The notes under the pieces were generated by a model. The model did no database searches. It was not told the origin of the DNA and was given only the letters and a program-made list of their open reading frames with translations. From positions 1 to 37,231 of IMG/VR virus record IMGVR_UViG_3300009104_000054: a stretch of DNA of 37,231 nt. One strand, given 5' to 3'. This DNA is from a virus. A program made the position numbers and the translations under genes. Each line of letters opens with the position of its first letter. Position 1 is the first letter of the stretch. Below, in pieces: positions 15,108 through 21,008 of this stretch.

Positions 15108-15484
15108 ACTACACACGAGTAACAAAGGAAAACATGGGCGACACGTTGCCCTATGTAATGATAGTCCACAAGACAGGCGGCGTCTTTTTCCTGAACAGGA
15201 GATACGAGCTACTAAAAGAGAAACGCAACACGGCAAGGACGAAATGCCTCAAGCAATTCTTCTGGGAGAACCAGTCGCAATGCCAACGGGGATGGATGCC
15301 AACGAGAGACACCCAATCTCCGGCATGGGCCAAGCCGCTACATGATGACGACTTCATGTCGTACTGGGTCAAGGATCATTTTGACGCTGACCCTAAAAAG
15401 GTGAGGGAGCTGTCGTGCATCATCATGTTGCCAGACCTACCCATGTCCCCGATCCTGTTACTCCAACAGAAGGTCGAAGCATGA
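15104..15484 (+). CDS. Unknown early protein (126 aa)
   Basis: The start overlaps the upstream stop (ATGA). The protein opens with a beta-hairpin-like segment (LPYVMIVHKTGGVFFLNRRY), then a basic helix, then a Trp-rich part (FFWENQSQCQRGWMP), and ends in a hydrophobic stretch (SCIIMLPDLPMSPILLL) that is probably too polar at its edges to span a membrane. It is coupled to the endolysin gene by ATGA, so it may be co-expressed with lysis, but nothing in the sequence shows a lysis role. Confidence 0.68.
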   Translation: MNYTRVTKENMGDTLPYVMIVHKTGGVFFLNRRYELLKEKRNTARTKCLKQFFWENQSQCQRGWMPTRDTQSPAWAKPLHDDDFMSYWVKDHFDADPKKVRELSCIIMLPDLPMSPILLLQQKVEA

Positions 15485-15927
15485 AACACTTGGCACTAAT
15501 CATAACGGGCGCGGCCATGACGGTGAGCGCGGAACCAATCCCGCCCAAAGAGATAACGTCTCGCCAATTATGCGCGGCGACGTTAATCCTAGAGTCCGGT
15601 GGTGAGGGCAGGGAGGGAATGCAAGCAGTGTGGGAAGTGGTCTGGCAACGGGCGAAGCTGCGAAAGCTGACGCCCCTTGGCGTCGTAACCCAGCGTAAGC
15701 AGTTTAGCTGCCTCAACAATATAACACCGGGGCGGGCTATCGCTACGGCCCAACGCCACCCGATGTGGCGTCACGCTTGGGGCATAGTGTCTGCCCCGCC
15801 AGTGACGCAACTCACCGGGAAGGCAGATCACTACCATGCGACCACGATCAAGCCGCCTTACTGGGCGGACGCAACCAAGGCAACCGTAACGATAGGGCGA
15901 CACAAGTTCTATCGGTTAGGATATTAG
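15481..15927 (+). CDS. SleB-type cell wall hydrolase (endolysin) with signal peptide
   Basis: This 148-aa protein has an N-terminal Sec signal (MKHLALIITGAAMTVSA, cleavage likely after SA at about residue 17) and a SleB/Hydrolase_2 domain. The catalytic Glu lies in LILESGGEGREGMQAVWEVV (E38). The later GKADHYHATTIKPPYWAD and the IGRHKFYRL end are also typical. Such enzymes cleave peptidoglycan glycan strands. A secreted endolysin needs holin only to depolarise or trigger. It is the only visible lysin, yet it lies on the early strand and far from the holin-like genes (35.6-36.1 kb). The start overlaps the upstream stop by four bases. Confidence 0.85.
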   Translation: MKHLALIITGAAMTVSAEPIPPKEITSRQLCAATLILESGGEGREGMQAVWEVVWQRAKLRKLTPLGVVTQRKQFSCLNNITPGRAIATAQRHPMWRHAWGIVSAPPVTQLTGKADHYHATTIKPPYWADATKATVTIGRHKFYRLGY

Positions 15928-15929
15928 AT

Positions 15930-16100
15930 ATGAAGTGCCCACATTGTAATCAAAACATCGTACTCTTTGCCGACGCTGGCAGGATCGGAGGATCGGCAAA
16001 GAGTGAAGCAAAAGCAAAGGCCAGTCGGCTTAACGGTAAGCTCGGAGGGAGACCAAAGGCAGTTAAGAAGGAACCAAGCGGAGAGTCTAATGAATCGTAA
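15930..16100 (+). CDS. Small zinc-knuckle protein with GGxAKSEAK/GGRPK motif (56 aa)
   Basis: The ATG at 15930 follows the endolysin stop by two bases. A CPHC pair lies near the N-terminus (MKCPHCNQNIVLFADAG). Then comes RIGGSAKSEAKAKASRLNGK and GGRPK. The last pattern (RxGGxxxSxAKxxAxRxNGxxGGRP) is common in short phage and plasmid proteins and in nucleic-acid-binding tails. It is probably a small DNA- or RNA-binding protein. A single CxxC implies either dimeric zinc binding or a remnant. Confidence 0.65.
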   Translation: MKCPHCNQNIVLFADAGRIGGSAKSEAKAKASRLNGKLGGRPKAVKKEPSGESNES

Positions 16101-16305
16101 CCCCTATAGAGACCCCTCCTTAAACCCAAGGAAACCAATTATTGGGTCATGGATGATCTGTAAGTGGGGTGCAGCGAGTCTTATAAAAAGTAAGACGCCG
16201 CTTATTGGATTGCCTGACGACTACCTCGTCTGTAAAAGCAAGATTATACATACTCGGAACACCATGTCGAGTTTTATTTACTCACAACACAGCTTAATAC
16301 TATGA
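16090..16305 (+). CDS. Unknown small protein (71 aa)
   Basis: The start overlaps the previous gene by 11 bases, with GGAG six bases upstream. It encodes a basic protein (MNRNPYRDPSLNPRKPIIGS, then two Cys and several Lys). The stop overlaps the next start in ATGA. No known motif was found. The tidy overlaps on both sides are the main support. Confidence 0.5.
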   Translation: MNRNPYRDPSLNPRKPIIGSWMICKWGAASLIKSKTPLIGLPDDYLVCKSKIIHTRNTMSSFIYSQHSLIL

Positions 16306-16469
16306 GAGAACCACAGATACATTGGCCCGCTGATATGCGGGAAGATCAACTAGACCGTCGAGAGTTTAGTCACTGGCTTGAAGCCGTGCAGGACATCGAC
16401 GCCGAAAAGAAACGCAACACTAAACAAAAGGAACAAGCAAATGAGCAAGGCAAAAGAGGATTACATTGA
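16302..16469 (+). CDS. Unknown small protein (55 aa)
   Basis: The start is coupled to the upstream stop (ATGA), and the last 29 bases overlap the start of the next gene in another frame. The sequence (MREPQIHWPADMREDQLDRR, then a charged helix) looks like a small helical protein. No family is recognised. Note that the AACAAGC leader of the next gene lies inside this coding region. Confidence 0.5.
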   Translation: MREPQIHWPADMREDQLDRREFSHWLEAVQDIDAEKKRNTKQKEQANEQGKRGLH

Positions 16470-16824
16470 CTCACAGGATAGGGCTCAATCGCATGAGGAT
16501 GAGCTACGAGGCATCCGAGACGGTATGCGGTGGAGCAGGTGGGGGCCACAGGTTAGGCTCGATAAGGTCGGGGAGTTCGAGATATGGGAAACGATACCCA
16601 AGCGTGATGGACATGGCGGGATCAGGCGTGAGCTGGGTGAGACGTTCCTCATTGATGGGGTGACGTATTCCGTGGTAGAGATTACGCCCGGAGCTGCTGT
16701 AGCGAAGGAAACACTGGCGAGAATCGTCCAATACATTGACGACAATGGCGAAGAACGAGAGCGAAAGGTCAGGGGGAAAGGAACCATCCGAGTTTCACTT
16801 TATCGTCAGGCATCAGATGAGTGA
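16441..16824 (+). CDS. Unknown early protein (127 aa)
   Basis: The start at 16441 follows AAAGGAACAAGCAA. The N-terminus is a charged helix (SKAKEDYIDSQDRAQSHEDE). A beta-rich part with GPQVRLDKVGEFEIWETIPK and FLIDGVTYSVVEITPGA follows, with a basic end. The pattern suggests a small barrel domain. The function is unknown. Confidence 0.68.
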   Translation: MSKAKEDYIDSQDRAQSHEDELRGIRDGMRWSRWGPQVRLDKVGEFEIWETIPKRDGHGGIRRELGETFLIDGVTYSVVEITPGAAVAKETLARIVQYIDDNGEERERKVRGKGTIRVSLYRQASDE

Positions 16825-17035
16825 GGAGGAGGAGGCCGCTATGGATTTCTGCGGGGATTTGAAATCCCTCGCAGATGTCCATGAGGTACGCGGCTGCGAG
16901 GTCGAGCGAATGGGTAACGCCATGATCTACGCTGGACTCTGCGCCATTAACCAGCGCAAGCGGAACCGTGCCGAGGCAGCACTGAAGGCGTGCGAGATCA
17001 TCGAAAACTGGCGGACGTTCCCCGAAGAGGGCTGA
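16817..17035 (+). CDS. Unknown small helical protein (72 aa)
   Basis: I prefer the ATG at 16817, eight bases before the upstream stop and with CAGG upstream. An ATG at 16745 in the same frame would overlap the previous gene by 80 bases and has no ribosome site. The protein starts with an acidic run (MSEEEEAAMDFCGDLKSL) and is then helical, with Cys, Met and Ala. No family is recognised. It ends the first part of the early block; the next 197 bases hold no gene. Confidence 0.55.
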   Translation: MSEEEEAAMDFCGDLKSLADVHEVRGCEVERMGNAMIYAGLCAINQRKRNRAEAALKACEIIENWRTFPEEG

Positions 17036-17132
17036 ATTTCACGAGCGGGAAACTGTGCCGATACACGAAACTAAACAGCACGAAACTCCACAAATGGAGG
17101 GGCCATGCCTCTAAATTAGGCGATCAAAAAGT

Positions 17133-17220
17133 CCAGTTAATTGACTGACAAATCCAGTTGTCGATCACTGGTGAACAACTAACCCGATTAAACTGTTGAC
17201 GGATACCGAATAATATACCA
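17133..17220 (+). promoter_or_regulatory. Candidate operator/promoter of the ribbon-helix-helix gene
   Basis: Two CCAGTT direct repeats begin at 17133 and 17154, 21 bases apart. Each also starts an inverted pair: CAGT-N6-ACTG (17134-17147) and CAGT-N8-ACTG (17155-17170). A further ACTG half lies at 17192-17195. An AT-rich TAATAT (17211) could be a -10 box with a poor TTAAAC -35 at 17 bases. Symmetric half-sites spaced by two helical turns fit binding by a dimeric regulator, most simply the product of the next gene (autoregulation). Confidence 0.45.
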
Positions 17221-17232
17221 ATCTTGGTGGCC

Positions 17233-17430
17233 ATGAGCGAGGAAGATGATACCAACACCGCAGTAGTGAGTAAGCTGCACCCGGACATAACCCGGCGGGG
17301 ATTACACATTAGAATCACTGAACAACACCATGAGAAGCTGGACATGATAGTCCGCGAGACAAGCCGCTCGAAGCGCGAAGTCATCGAGATGCTAATTGAT
17401 ATGGCAAAAGTTGGGAAGTACAGCGAATGA
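17233..17430 (+). CDS. Ribbon-helix-helix transcriptional regulator (65 aa)
   Basis: The ATG at 17233 follows TTGGTGG. After an acidic 20-residue lead, residues 23-58 have the Arc/CopG-type fold pattern: a beta strand (RGLHIRITE), a first helix (HHEKLDMIVRET) and, after SRSK, a second helix (REVIEMLIDMAKVG). Such proteins bind DNA as dimers of dimers through the strand. It has its own upstream region with symmetric half-sites and a strong hairpin behind it, so it is likely a self-regulated one-gene unit. It is the only clear transcription factor in the genome and a candidate early/late switch. Confidence 0.75.
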   Translation: MSEEDDTNTAVVSKLHPDITRRGLHIRITEQHHEKLDMIVRETSRSKREVIEMLIDMAKVGKYSE

Positions 17431-17434
17431 ATTT

Positions 17435-17503
17435 GGAGGGGTTGCATTGCTTTCTCAAGGGCATCCACTGCCCGCACCTCCTTGCGATGTAATCCCTCCT
17501 TTT
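17435..17503 (+). terminator. Long nested hairpin with T-run (terminator or structured leader)
   Basis: Bases 17435-17450 pair with 17484-17499 over 16 positions, allowing three G-U pairs, starting with GGAGGG / CCCTCC. The 33-base loop contains a second hairpin, GGGCA-tccac-TGCCC (17459-17473). TTTT follows the 3' arm. The element starts five bases after the regulator stop and ends just before the ribosome site of the Lar-like gene. The T-run fits intrinsic termination, but the loop is much larger than usual. Confidence 0.55.
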
Positions 17504-17519
17504 AATTAAAGGAAGAACA

Positions 17520-17981
17520 ATGCCAGACACAACAACTGAAAGCGTGTGGAACACAATCGAGGTAGAGCTACTTCCCTGTCCGTTCTGCGGGGTGGACGCA
17601 GAGACAGACTACTATAATGACAGGGGCGGCGACCACGGGGATGTGTTCTACATTAGATGCGAGGACGGCTGCGTGACCCTGAGCGACTCTACTCCAGAAG
17701 AGGTTTGTGATACGTGGAACACGCGAGCTGACAAACTGCTGGTGAAACAAGCACATAAGTTTACTCAGAAAACGAGAATGGCATATCACTCTACCACTTT
17801 TGCCTTGGGGATGCTCAAGGAGATGAAGGAGGTTGCTGACTGGATGATTGCTGTGGTTAAACCGGATAGCGATGGCGAGTACGTGGGTCATAGCTGTCCA
17901 TCTCTCGAACTTAAAAGTATGTCTGATGACCTGAAAAGACTGGGGTGGGTTAGGAAGGACAAGGATGAACAGCAGAAGTAA
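17520..17981 (+). CDS. Lar-like restriction alleviation protein (153 aa)
   Basis: The N-terminal 70 residues match the Lar zinc-ribbon family: LLPCPFCGVDAETDYYND (C20, C23), then IRCEDGC (C47, C51) and a terminal DTWNTRA. Lar of the Rac prophage alleviates type I restriction, and this short ribbon is common in phages. The remaining 80 residues are helical and contain KEMKEVADWMIAVVKPDSDG, which is not part of the family; this extension may add a second function. The start has AAAGGAAG upstream. Confidence 0.78.
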   Translation: MPDTTTESVWNTIEVELLPCPFCGVDAETDYYNDRGGDHGDVFYIRCEDGCVTLSDSTPEEVCDTWNTRADKLLVKQAHKFTQKTRMAYHSTTFALGMLKEMKEVADWMIAVVKPDSDGEYVGHSCPSLELKSMSDDLKRLGWVRKDKDEQQK

Positions 17982-18318
17982 AGGCAAACGAGGCGAGCTT
18001 GAATGGCGTGACCAGATCATCGCCGCCGGGAAGGAGCGCGGCAAAGAGTGGGAGGCTCGACGAGGGCAGCAGTTCTCAGGCAATCCAGACAGCCCAGACG
18101 TAGTGACTAACCTACCCTTTCACTTTGAAGTTAAGCGAGTCGAGAGACTAAACATAGATAGTGCAATGAAACAAGCAGAAGGCGAGTGCGGGGACAAGCC
18201 CCCACTGGTTGCCCATCGCAAGAATGGTGGCCCGTGGATGGTGACGATGCTCGCACCAACCTTCTTTAACCTAATAGAAGAAAGAGAAACCAATGCCAAA
18301 CAAAGAAAGCAGCAGTGA
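17965..18318 (+). CDS. Holliday-junction-resolvase-like PD-(D/E)XK nuclease (117 aa)
   Basis: The start overlaps the Lar-like gene by 17 bases and has GGAAGGACAAGG upstream. Motifs fit resolvase-like nucleases: E11 in GKRGELEWR, D45 in DSPDVV, E55 and K57 in FHFEVKRVE, and a later LVAHRKNGGPWMVTM. All catalytic residues are present in the right order. The product probably cuts branched recombination or replication intermediates before packaging. It lies next to the ERF gene, which makes a recombination module. A related VRR-NUC-type nuclease is an alternative. Confidence 0.78.
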   Translation: MNSRSKGKRGELEWRDQIIAAGKERGKEWEARRGQQFSGNPDSPDVVTNLPFHFEVKRVERLNIDSAMKQAEGECGDKPPLVAHRKNGGPWMVTMLAPTFFNLIEERETNAKQRKQQ

Positions 18319-18853
18319 CACACTGACAACCGTGCTGGCCAAGGCTCAGTCGGAACTAAAGAAAGCAGCCAAGTCGGCTGACAACCCCTACTTCAAGTCG
18401 AAGTATGCGGGGCTGGACGAGGTGATAGAAGCCTGTCGTAACACGCTCAATAAGCACGGCATCGCCGTGACTCAGACTGTGGAGTGTGTGCCGGGAGCGA
18501 TAAGGCATCCTCACCCCTACTCAGAAGAAGGGGAGGCGGTAACTACCGAGCAGCAGACAGTCCTCGCGACTACCCTGCTCTACGGGGATCAGTCCATCAG
18601 GAGCGTTATCCCCTTGGACTACAAGCGTGGTGATATGCAGTCCTTCGGGTCGGCCATGACCTATGCGAAGAGGTATGGGCTGTCTTCGATATGCTGCCTT
18701 GCCACTGAGGACGCACTGGATGATGACGGCAACAAGGCTGTGGGCGAGGAGAAAGTTGCGGCGAAGGTCAACAAGCGCAGCAACTATCGCAAGCCCAAGT
18801 CAATCGCACAGGAAGTAGCACCAGCCACTACGGCCGAGGACTTCCTGAAATAA
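18293..18853 (+). CDS. erf: ERF-family single-strand annealing protein
   Basis: This 186-aa protein has the ERF domain: NPYFKSKYAGLDEVIEACRN (31-50), HGIAVTQTV, and GSAMTYAKRYGLSSICCL (119-136) followed by the acidic TEDALDDDGN. ERF proteins anneal complementary strands, and in P22 they drive circularisation and recombination. The C-terminus is basic, ending in an acidic EDFLK, the common tail that contacts SSB. It overlaps the resolvase-like gene and is followed by a structured RNA element. Confidence 0.9.
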   Translation: MPNKESSSDTLTTVLAKAQSELKKAAKSADNPYFKSKYAGLDEVIEACRNTLNKHGIAVTQTVECVPGAIRHPHPYSEEGEAVTTEQQTVLATTLLYGDQSIRSVIPLDYKRGDMQSFGSAMTYAKRYGLSSICCLATEDALDDDGNKAVGEEKVAAKVNKRSNYRKPKSIAQEVAPATTAEDFLK

Positions 18854-18859
18854 TAATTT

Positions 18860-18957
18860 GAGGGATGGGCAGGAAAGATAGCCAAGCTCTTAGCGTCCTT
18901 TGGGATGTTCGGCAAACCAACGCTTAACTCGGCTACGCCGTGACCTGCCTGTCCCTC
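18860..18957 (+). ncRNA. 98-nt nested stem-loop, candidate structured RNA
   Basis: A 14-pair outer stem (18860-18873 with 18944-18957, two G-U pairs) encloses three further stems in line: TAGCC/GGCTA (18879-18883, 18931-18935), AGCGT/ACGCT (18892-18896, 18920-18924) and TTTG/CAAA (18899-18902, 18913-18916). A 10-base loop is at the tip. It begins six bases after the erf stop and ends six bases before the next AAGGAG. No T-run follows. The structure is by hand pairing, with no energy calculation. Confidence 0.5.
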
Positions 18958-18974
18958 ATTAACTAAGGAGAATT

Positions 18975-19154
18975 ATGGACAACAGGGAGTCAAAAAAAAA
19001 TCAAGTTATACTGGACGAACACCTTGTTAATCTACGTGCCTATGGTGATGCCACGCGGTTGGGCCTAACAGATTCTGGGTCTCGCGCTCAACGTAGGTGG
19101 CGGGATCGGTTGGATCGGCTAAGGGCCAAGCGTGAAGCTAAAAGGAAGAAATGA
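18975..19154 (+). CDS. Small basic protein (59 aa)
   Basis: AAGGAG lies six bases before the ATG, and the stop overlaps the next start (ATGA). The protein (MDNRESKKNQVILDEHLVNL, then RRWRDRLDRLRAKREAKRKK at the end) is strongly basic at its C-terminus. It is likely nucleic-acid binding. No family is recognised. It is the first gene after the structured element. Confidence 0.65.
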   Translation: MDNRESKKNQVILDEHLVNLRAYGDATRLGLTDSGSRAQRRWRDRLDRLRAKREAKRKK

Positions 19155-19429
19155 GATCATATGACGGTATGGATTCGTACGAGTTTATGCACTCCAACGG
19201 CAACTACCGAGTGCTGGCTTATATGGTTCAACCGTTCTTTGATAATGAGGATGGAGAGCTGATGCCCGACACTCCGATCATGAAGTTTATCCCGCTGGAG
19301 AATGACTCAGGAGTCCTCGACGCGATGAGGCACAGGAAGACGGCCTATAACAAGGAGTACTGGAAGCGGTATAAAGAGAGACGAGAGAGAAGAAGAAATG
19401 AAGGAGGATTATGTTTGGAAAACACCTAG
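19151..19429 (+). CDS. Unknown early protein (92 aa)
   Basis: The protein is coupled to the upstream gene by ATGA. The N-terminal half is aromatic and mixed (SYEFMHSNGNYRVLAYMVQP). The C-terminus is a very basic helix (EYWKRYKERRERRRNEGG). No known motif was found. Its last 19 bases overlap the next gene. Confidence 0.65.
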   Translation: MRSYDGMDSYEFMHSNGNYRVLAYMVQPFFDNEDGELMPDTPIMKFIPLENDSGVLDAMRHRKTAYNKEYWKRYKERRERRRNEGGLCLENT

Positions 19430-19728
19430 TCATAGAGAGCAACGATCTGTACAGGGCGCAGCTAGAGAGTAAGGATGCCAAAGGGATTCCATCCTACTTT
19501 AAGATTGAGATAGGGCTTTACGACTGTGCGTGGCTTGACGGGTTTAGGTGCGTTACGACAGGCGGGGAGACGTCTGACGATTGGGATAATCCGTATGTAA
19601 AAGAGAGGGAGTGGGCTTATCAGGCGTGGAAAGCTGGGGCTTTAGCTGGTGAATCTTACAACGAGTATCTCGCAAAAGAGATCAGGGTAAGAGAGGAGAT
19701 GGAGATTGATGATAGAAAAAGAAATTGA
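19411..19728 (+). CDS. Unknown early protein (105 aa)
   Basis: GAAGGAGG lies five bases before the ATG, inside the end of the previous gene. The sequence is rich in Trp, Tyr and Gly (YDCAWLDGFRCVTTGGETSD, then WAYQAWKAGALAGESYNEYL). It ends in charged residues. No family is recognised. Its end overlaps the start of the split nuclease gene by 20 bases. Confidence 0.65.
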   Translation: MFGKHLVIESNDLYRAQLESKDAKGIPSYFKIEIGLYDCAWLDGFRCVTTGGETSDDWDNPYVKEREWAYQAWKAGALAGESYNEYLAKEIRVREEMEIDDRKRN

Positions 19729-19915
19729 CCACGAACATCGGGCGCATCACAAGGACTTCCCGCCTTCATCGCTGCCAGCACTGGCCAAGTGTCCGTGCTA
19801 CCGATCATCAGACACAGTGGGGGCGGCAGCTATTCGCGGCACAAAGCTACACGAAAGGCTTGAAGCCCTGCTAACCAACGGGGATTTAAAGAAGTATATT
19901 AAGCCCGATGCTTGA
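19709..19915 (+). CDS. Cas4-like/DUF2800-type nuclease, N-terminal half (interrupted)
   Basis: The start at 19709 has GGAG upstream. The 68 residues hold what is normally the N-terminus of Cas4/RecB-like phage exonucleases: HHKDFPPSSLPALAKCPCYR, with the first Fe-S-type cysteine, and AAAIRGTKLHERLEALL, with the GTxLHE histidine motif. The frame ends after YIKPDA, far short of a full enzyme. The catalytic part continues 1.3 kb downstream as a separate gene (21210). The last codons lie in an 11-bp repeat shared with the downstream junction. Either the gene is broken by insertion, or the enzyme works as two chains. Confidence 0.75.
   Translation: MIEKEIDHEHRAHHKDFPPSSLPALAKCPCYRSSDTVGAAAIRGTKLHERLEALLTNGDLKKYIKPDA
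19901..19911 (+). repeat. 11-bp direct repeat AAGCCCGATGC, left copy
   Basis: This sequence occurs at the end of the N-terminal nuclease half and again at 21203-21213, where the C-terminal half begins. The distance is 1302 bases (434 codons). In both places one frame reads KPDA. It may be a target-site duplication or a short homology used for insertion. Confidence 0.6.
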
Positions 19916-19985
19916 CCACATGGAATACAACAGCCAAGGCGATGAGCGCAACCGCAAGATCACCAATAACATTGGACGCCCATGA
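19908..19985 (+). CDS. Possible 25-aa peptide at the insertion edge
   Basis: An ATG inside the 11-bp repeat opens a 25-codon frame (MLDHMEYNSQGDERNRKITN, then NIGRP). Its stop overlaps the next start (ATGA). It could be real and coupled, or only a by-product of the junction. No ribosome site is evident. Without it, 19916-19981 holds nothing recognisable. Confidence 0.25.
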   Translation: MLDHMEYNSQGDERNRKITNNIGRP

Positions 19986-20320
19986 AACAACATTCACTAC
20001 AAAGTACCAGTCCATACTCATTAGACGGTACTGACATACAGAAAGACACAACTAAAATGAAGGATAGATCACCTAGCGAAATAAGGGAACAAGCCATCAT
20101 GTGTTTTAAGCAGATGGCACGACCCAAGTACAACATGGGCCAACGGGAAAAGGGAACCAATCTTGATGACCACCCTGATCTGGTTGGGGCCATTAGGGAG
20201 GAACTGGTTGATGGCTGGTTCTATCTCGACAGCCTAGCCAAGCAGATTGATGACAAGAACAGTCGCATAGCAGATCTGGAGTCCGAGGTTGAGCGATGGA
20301 AGGAGCAAGCTAAAAGGTAA
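19982..20320 (+). CDS. Unknown protein inside the interrupted nuclease (112 aa)
   Basis: No family is recognised. The protein has a polar N-terminus, a central part with IREQAIMCFKQMARPKYNMG and a GAIREELVDGWFYLDSLA helix, and a C-terminal coiled coil (IDDKNSRIADLESEVERWKE). An inner ATG at 20057 is an alternative start. It lies two bases before the PD-(D/E)XK gene and is probably co-translated with it; the coiled coil could serve as partner or oligomer domain. Confidence 0.62.
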   Translation: MKQHSLQSTSPYSLDGTDIQKDTTKMKDRSPSEIREQAIMCFKQMARPKYNMGQREKGTNLDDHPDLVGAIREELVDGWFYLDSLAKQIDDKNSRIADLESEVERWKEQAKR

Positions 20321-20322
20321 GC

Positions 20323-20841
20323 ATGGACATCAACACACCAAAGGGCCAGAAGTCATTGGGATACGAGCGGGATGCGGTGTGTCTGTTCTGCAAGCTCTAC
20401 CCTCAGTACCAGTTCATCGAGACAAACAAGAACACCCCCGCAGCCATAGACGGCTTCTTCTGTCTGGATGGTGGGAGTCAAATTGACTATGCGGTTGAGA
20501 TCAAGACCCGCAACATGACAAAGGAGATGTTGCATAATCGGTTTGGCAACACATGGCTCGTCACCTACGACAAGATTATCAGGGGGCAACAGGTAAGCGA
20601 CCTGCTGTGCGTACCCTTCATCGGTATGCTCTACCTGATCCCTGACAAGATACTTTACACGTTGAAGATCACCGATGAGCTGGGGAAGTTCGTCATTGAT
20701 TTCGGGGTGGACAACACGCGCACACAGGAAACCATAAACGGGGGGTTGGCATGGCGTACCAACGCATACCTCTCAATGGAAACAGCCAAGGAGCATCAAT
20801 GGAATACAAGACAACGTGCAGACTATGCAAGAACGAGATAG
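20323..20841 (+). CDS. PD-(D/E)XK-type nuclease inside the interrupted nuclease (172 aa)
   Basis: The start lies two bases after the previous stop. The core motif is AAIDGFF (Asp about residue 46) followed by DYAVEIKTRNMT (Glu 64, Lys 66). A strand-helix region with FGNTWLVTYDKIIRGQQVSD and LLCVPFIGMLYLIPDKILY follows, and a TRTQETINGGLAWRTNAYL end. I recognise this layout from short phage proteins with a V(E/D)xK centre, usually without assigned function. The residues fit a restriction-like or homing-type endonuclease. Its place in a 1.3-kb block that splits another gene fits an invading nuclease. Confidence 0.68.
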   Translation: MDINTPKGQKSLGYERDAVCLFCKLYPQYQFIETNKNTPAAIDGFFCLDGGSQIDYAVEIKTRNMTKEMLHNRFGNTWLVTYDKIIRGQQVSDLLCVPFIGMLYLIPDKILYTLKITDELGKFVIDFGVDNTRTQETINGGLAWRTNAYLSMETAKEHQWNTRQRADYARTR

Positions 20842-21008
20842 TGATAGAGATTAACGATGAGAAGGACTCAGCGGCCAAGGAGGTCGGGGTCAATCTGGAC
20901 ACATGGATAAGCAACTCGAAAGTCCTATGCGAACCATGCTACACCTACAAGGAGACGGGGAGTAGGCCAACCAACACGCCACCCATGAAGGACTTTCTGT
21001 TCGAATGA
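20799..21008 (+). CDS. Small zinc-binding-type protein (69 aa)
   Basis: The ATG at 20799 has AAGGAG five bases upstream, inside the end of the nuclease gene. Two cysteine pairs are present: TTCRLCKNE near the N-terminus and LCEPCYTY about 35 residues later. Between them lies an acidic helix. The spacing fits one zinc ribbon. It ends KDFLFE. It may be a DNA-binding accessory; no family is recognised. Confidence 0.62.
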   Translation: MEYKTTCRLCKNEIVIEINDEKDSAAKEVGVNLDTWISNSKVLCEPCYTYKETGSRPTNTPPMKDFLFE

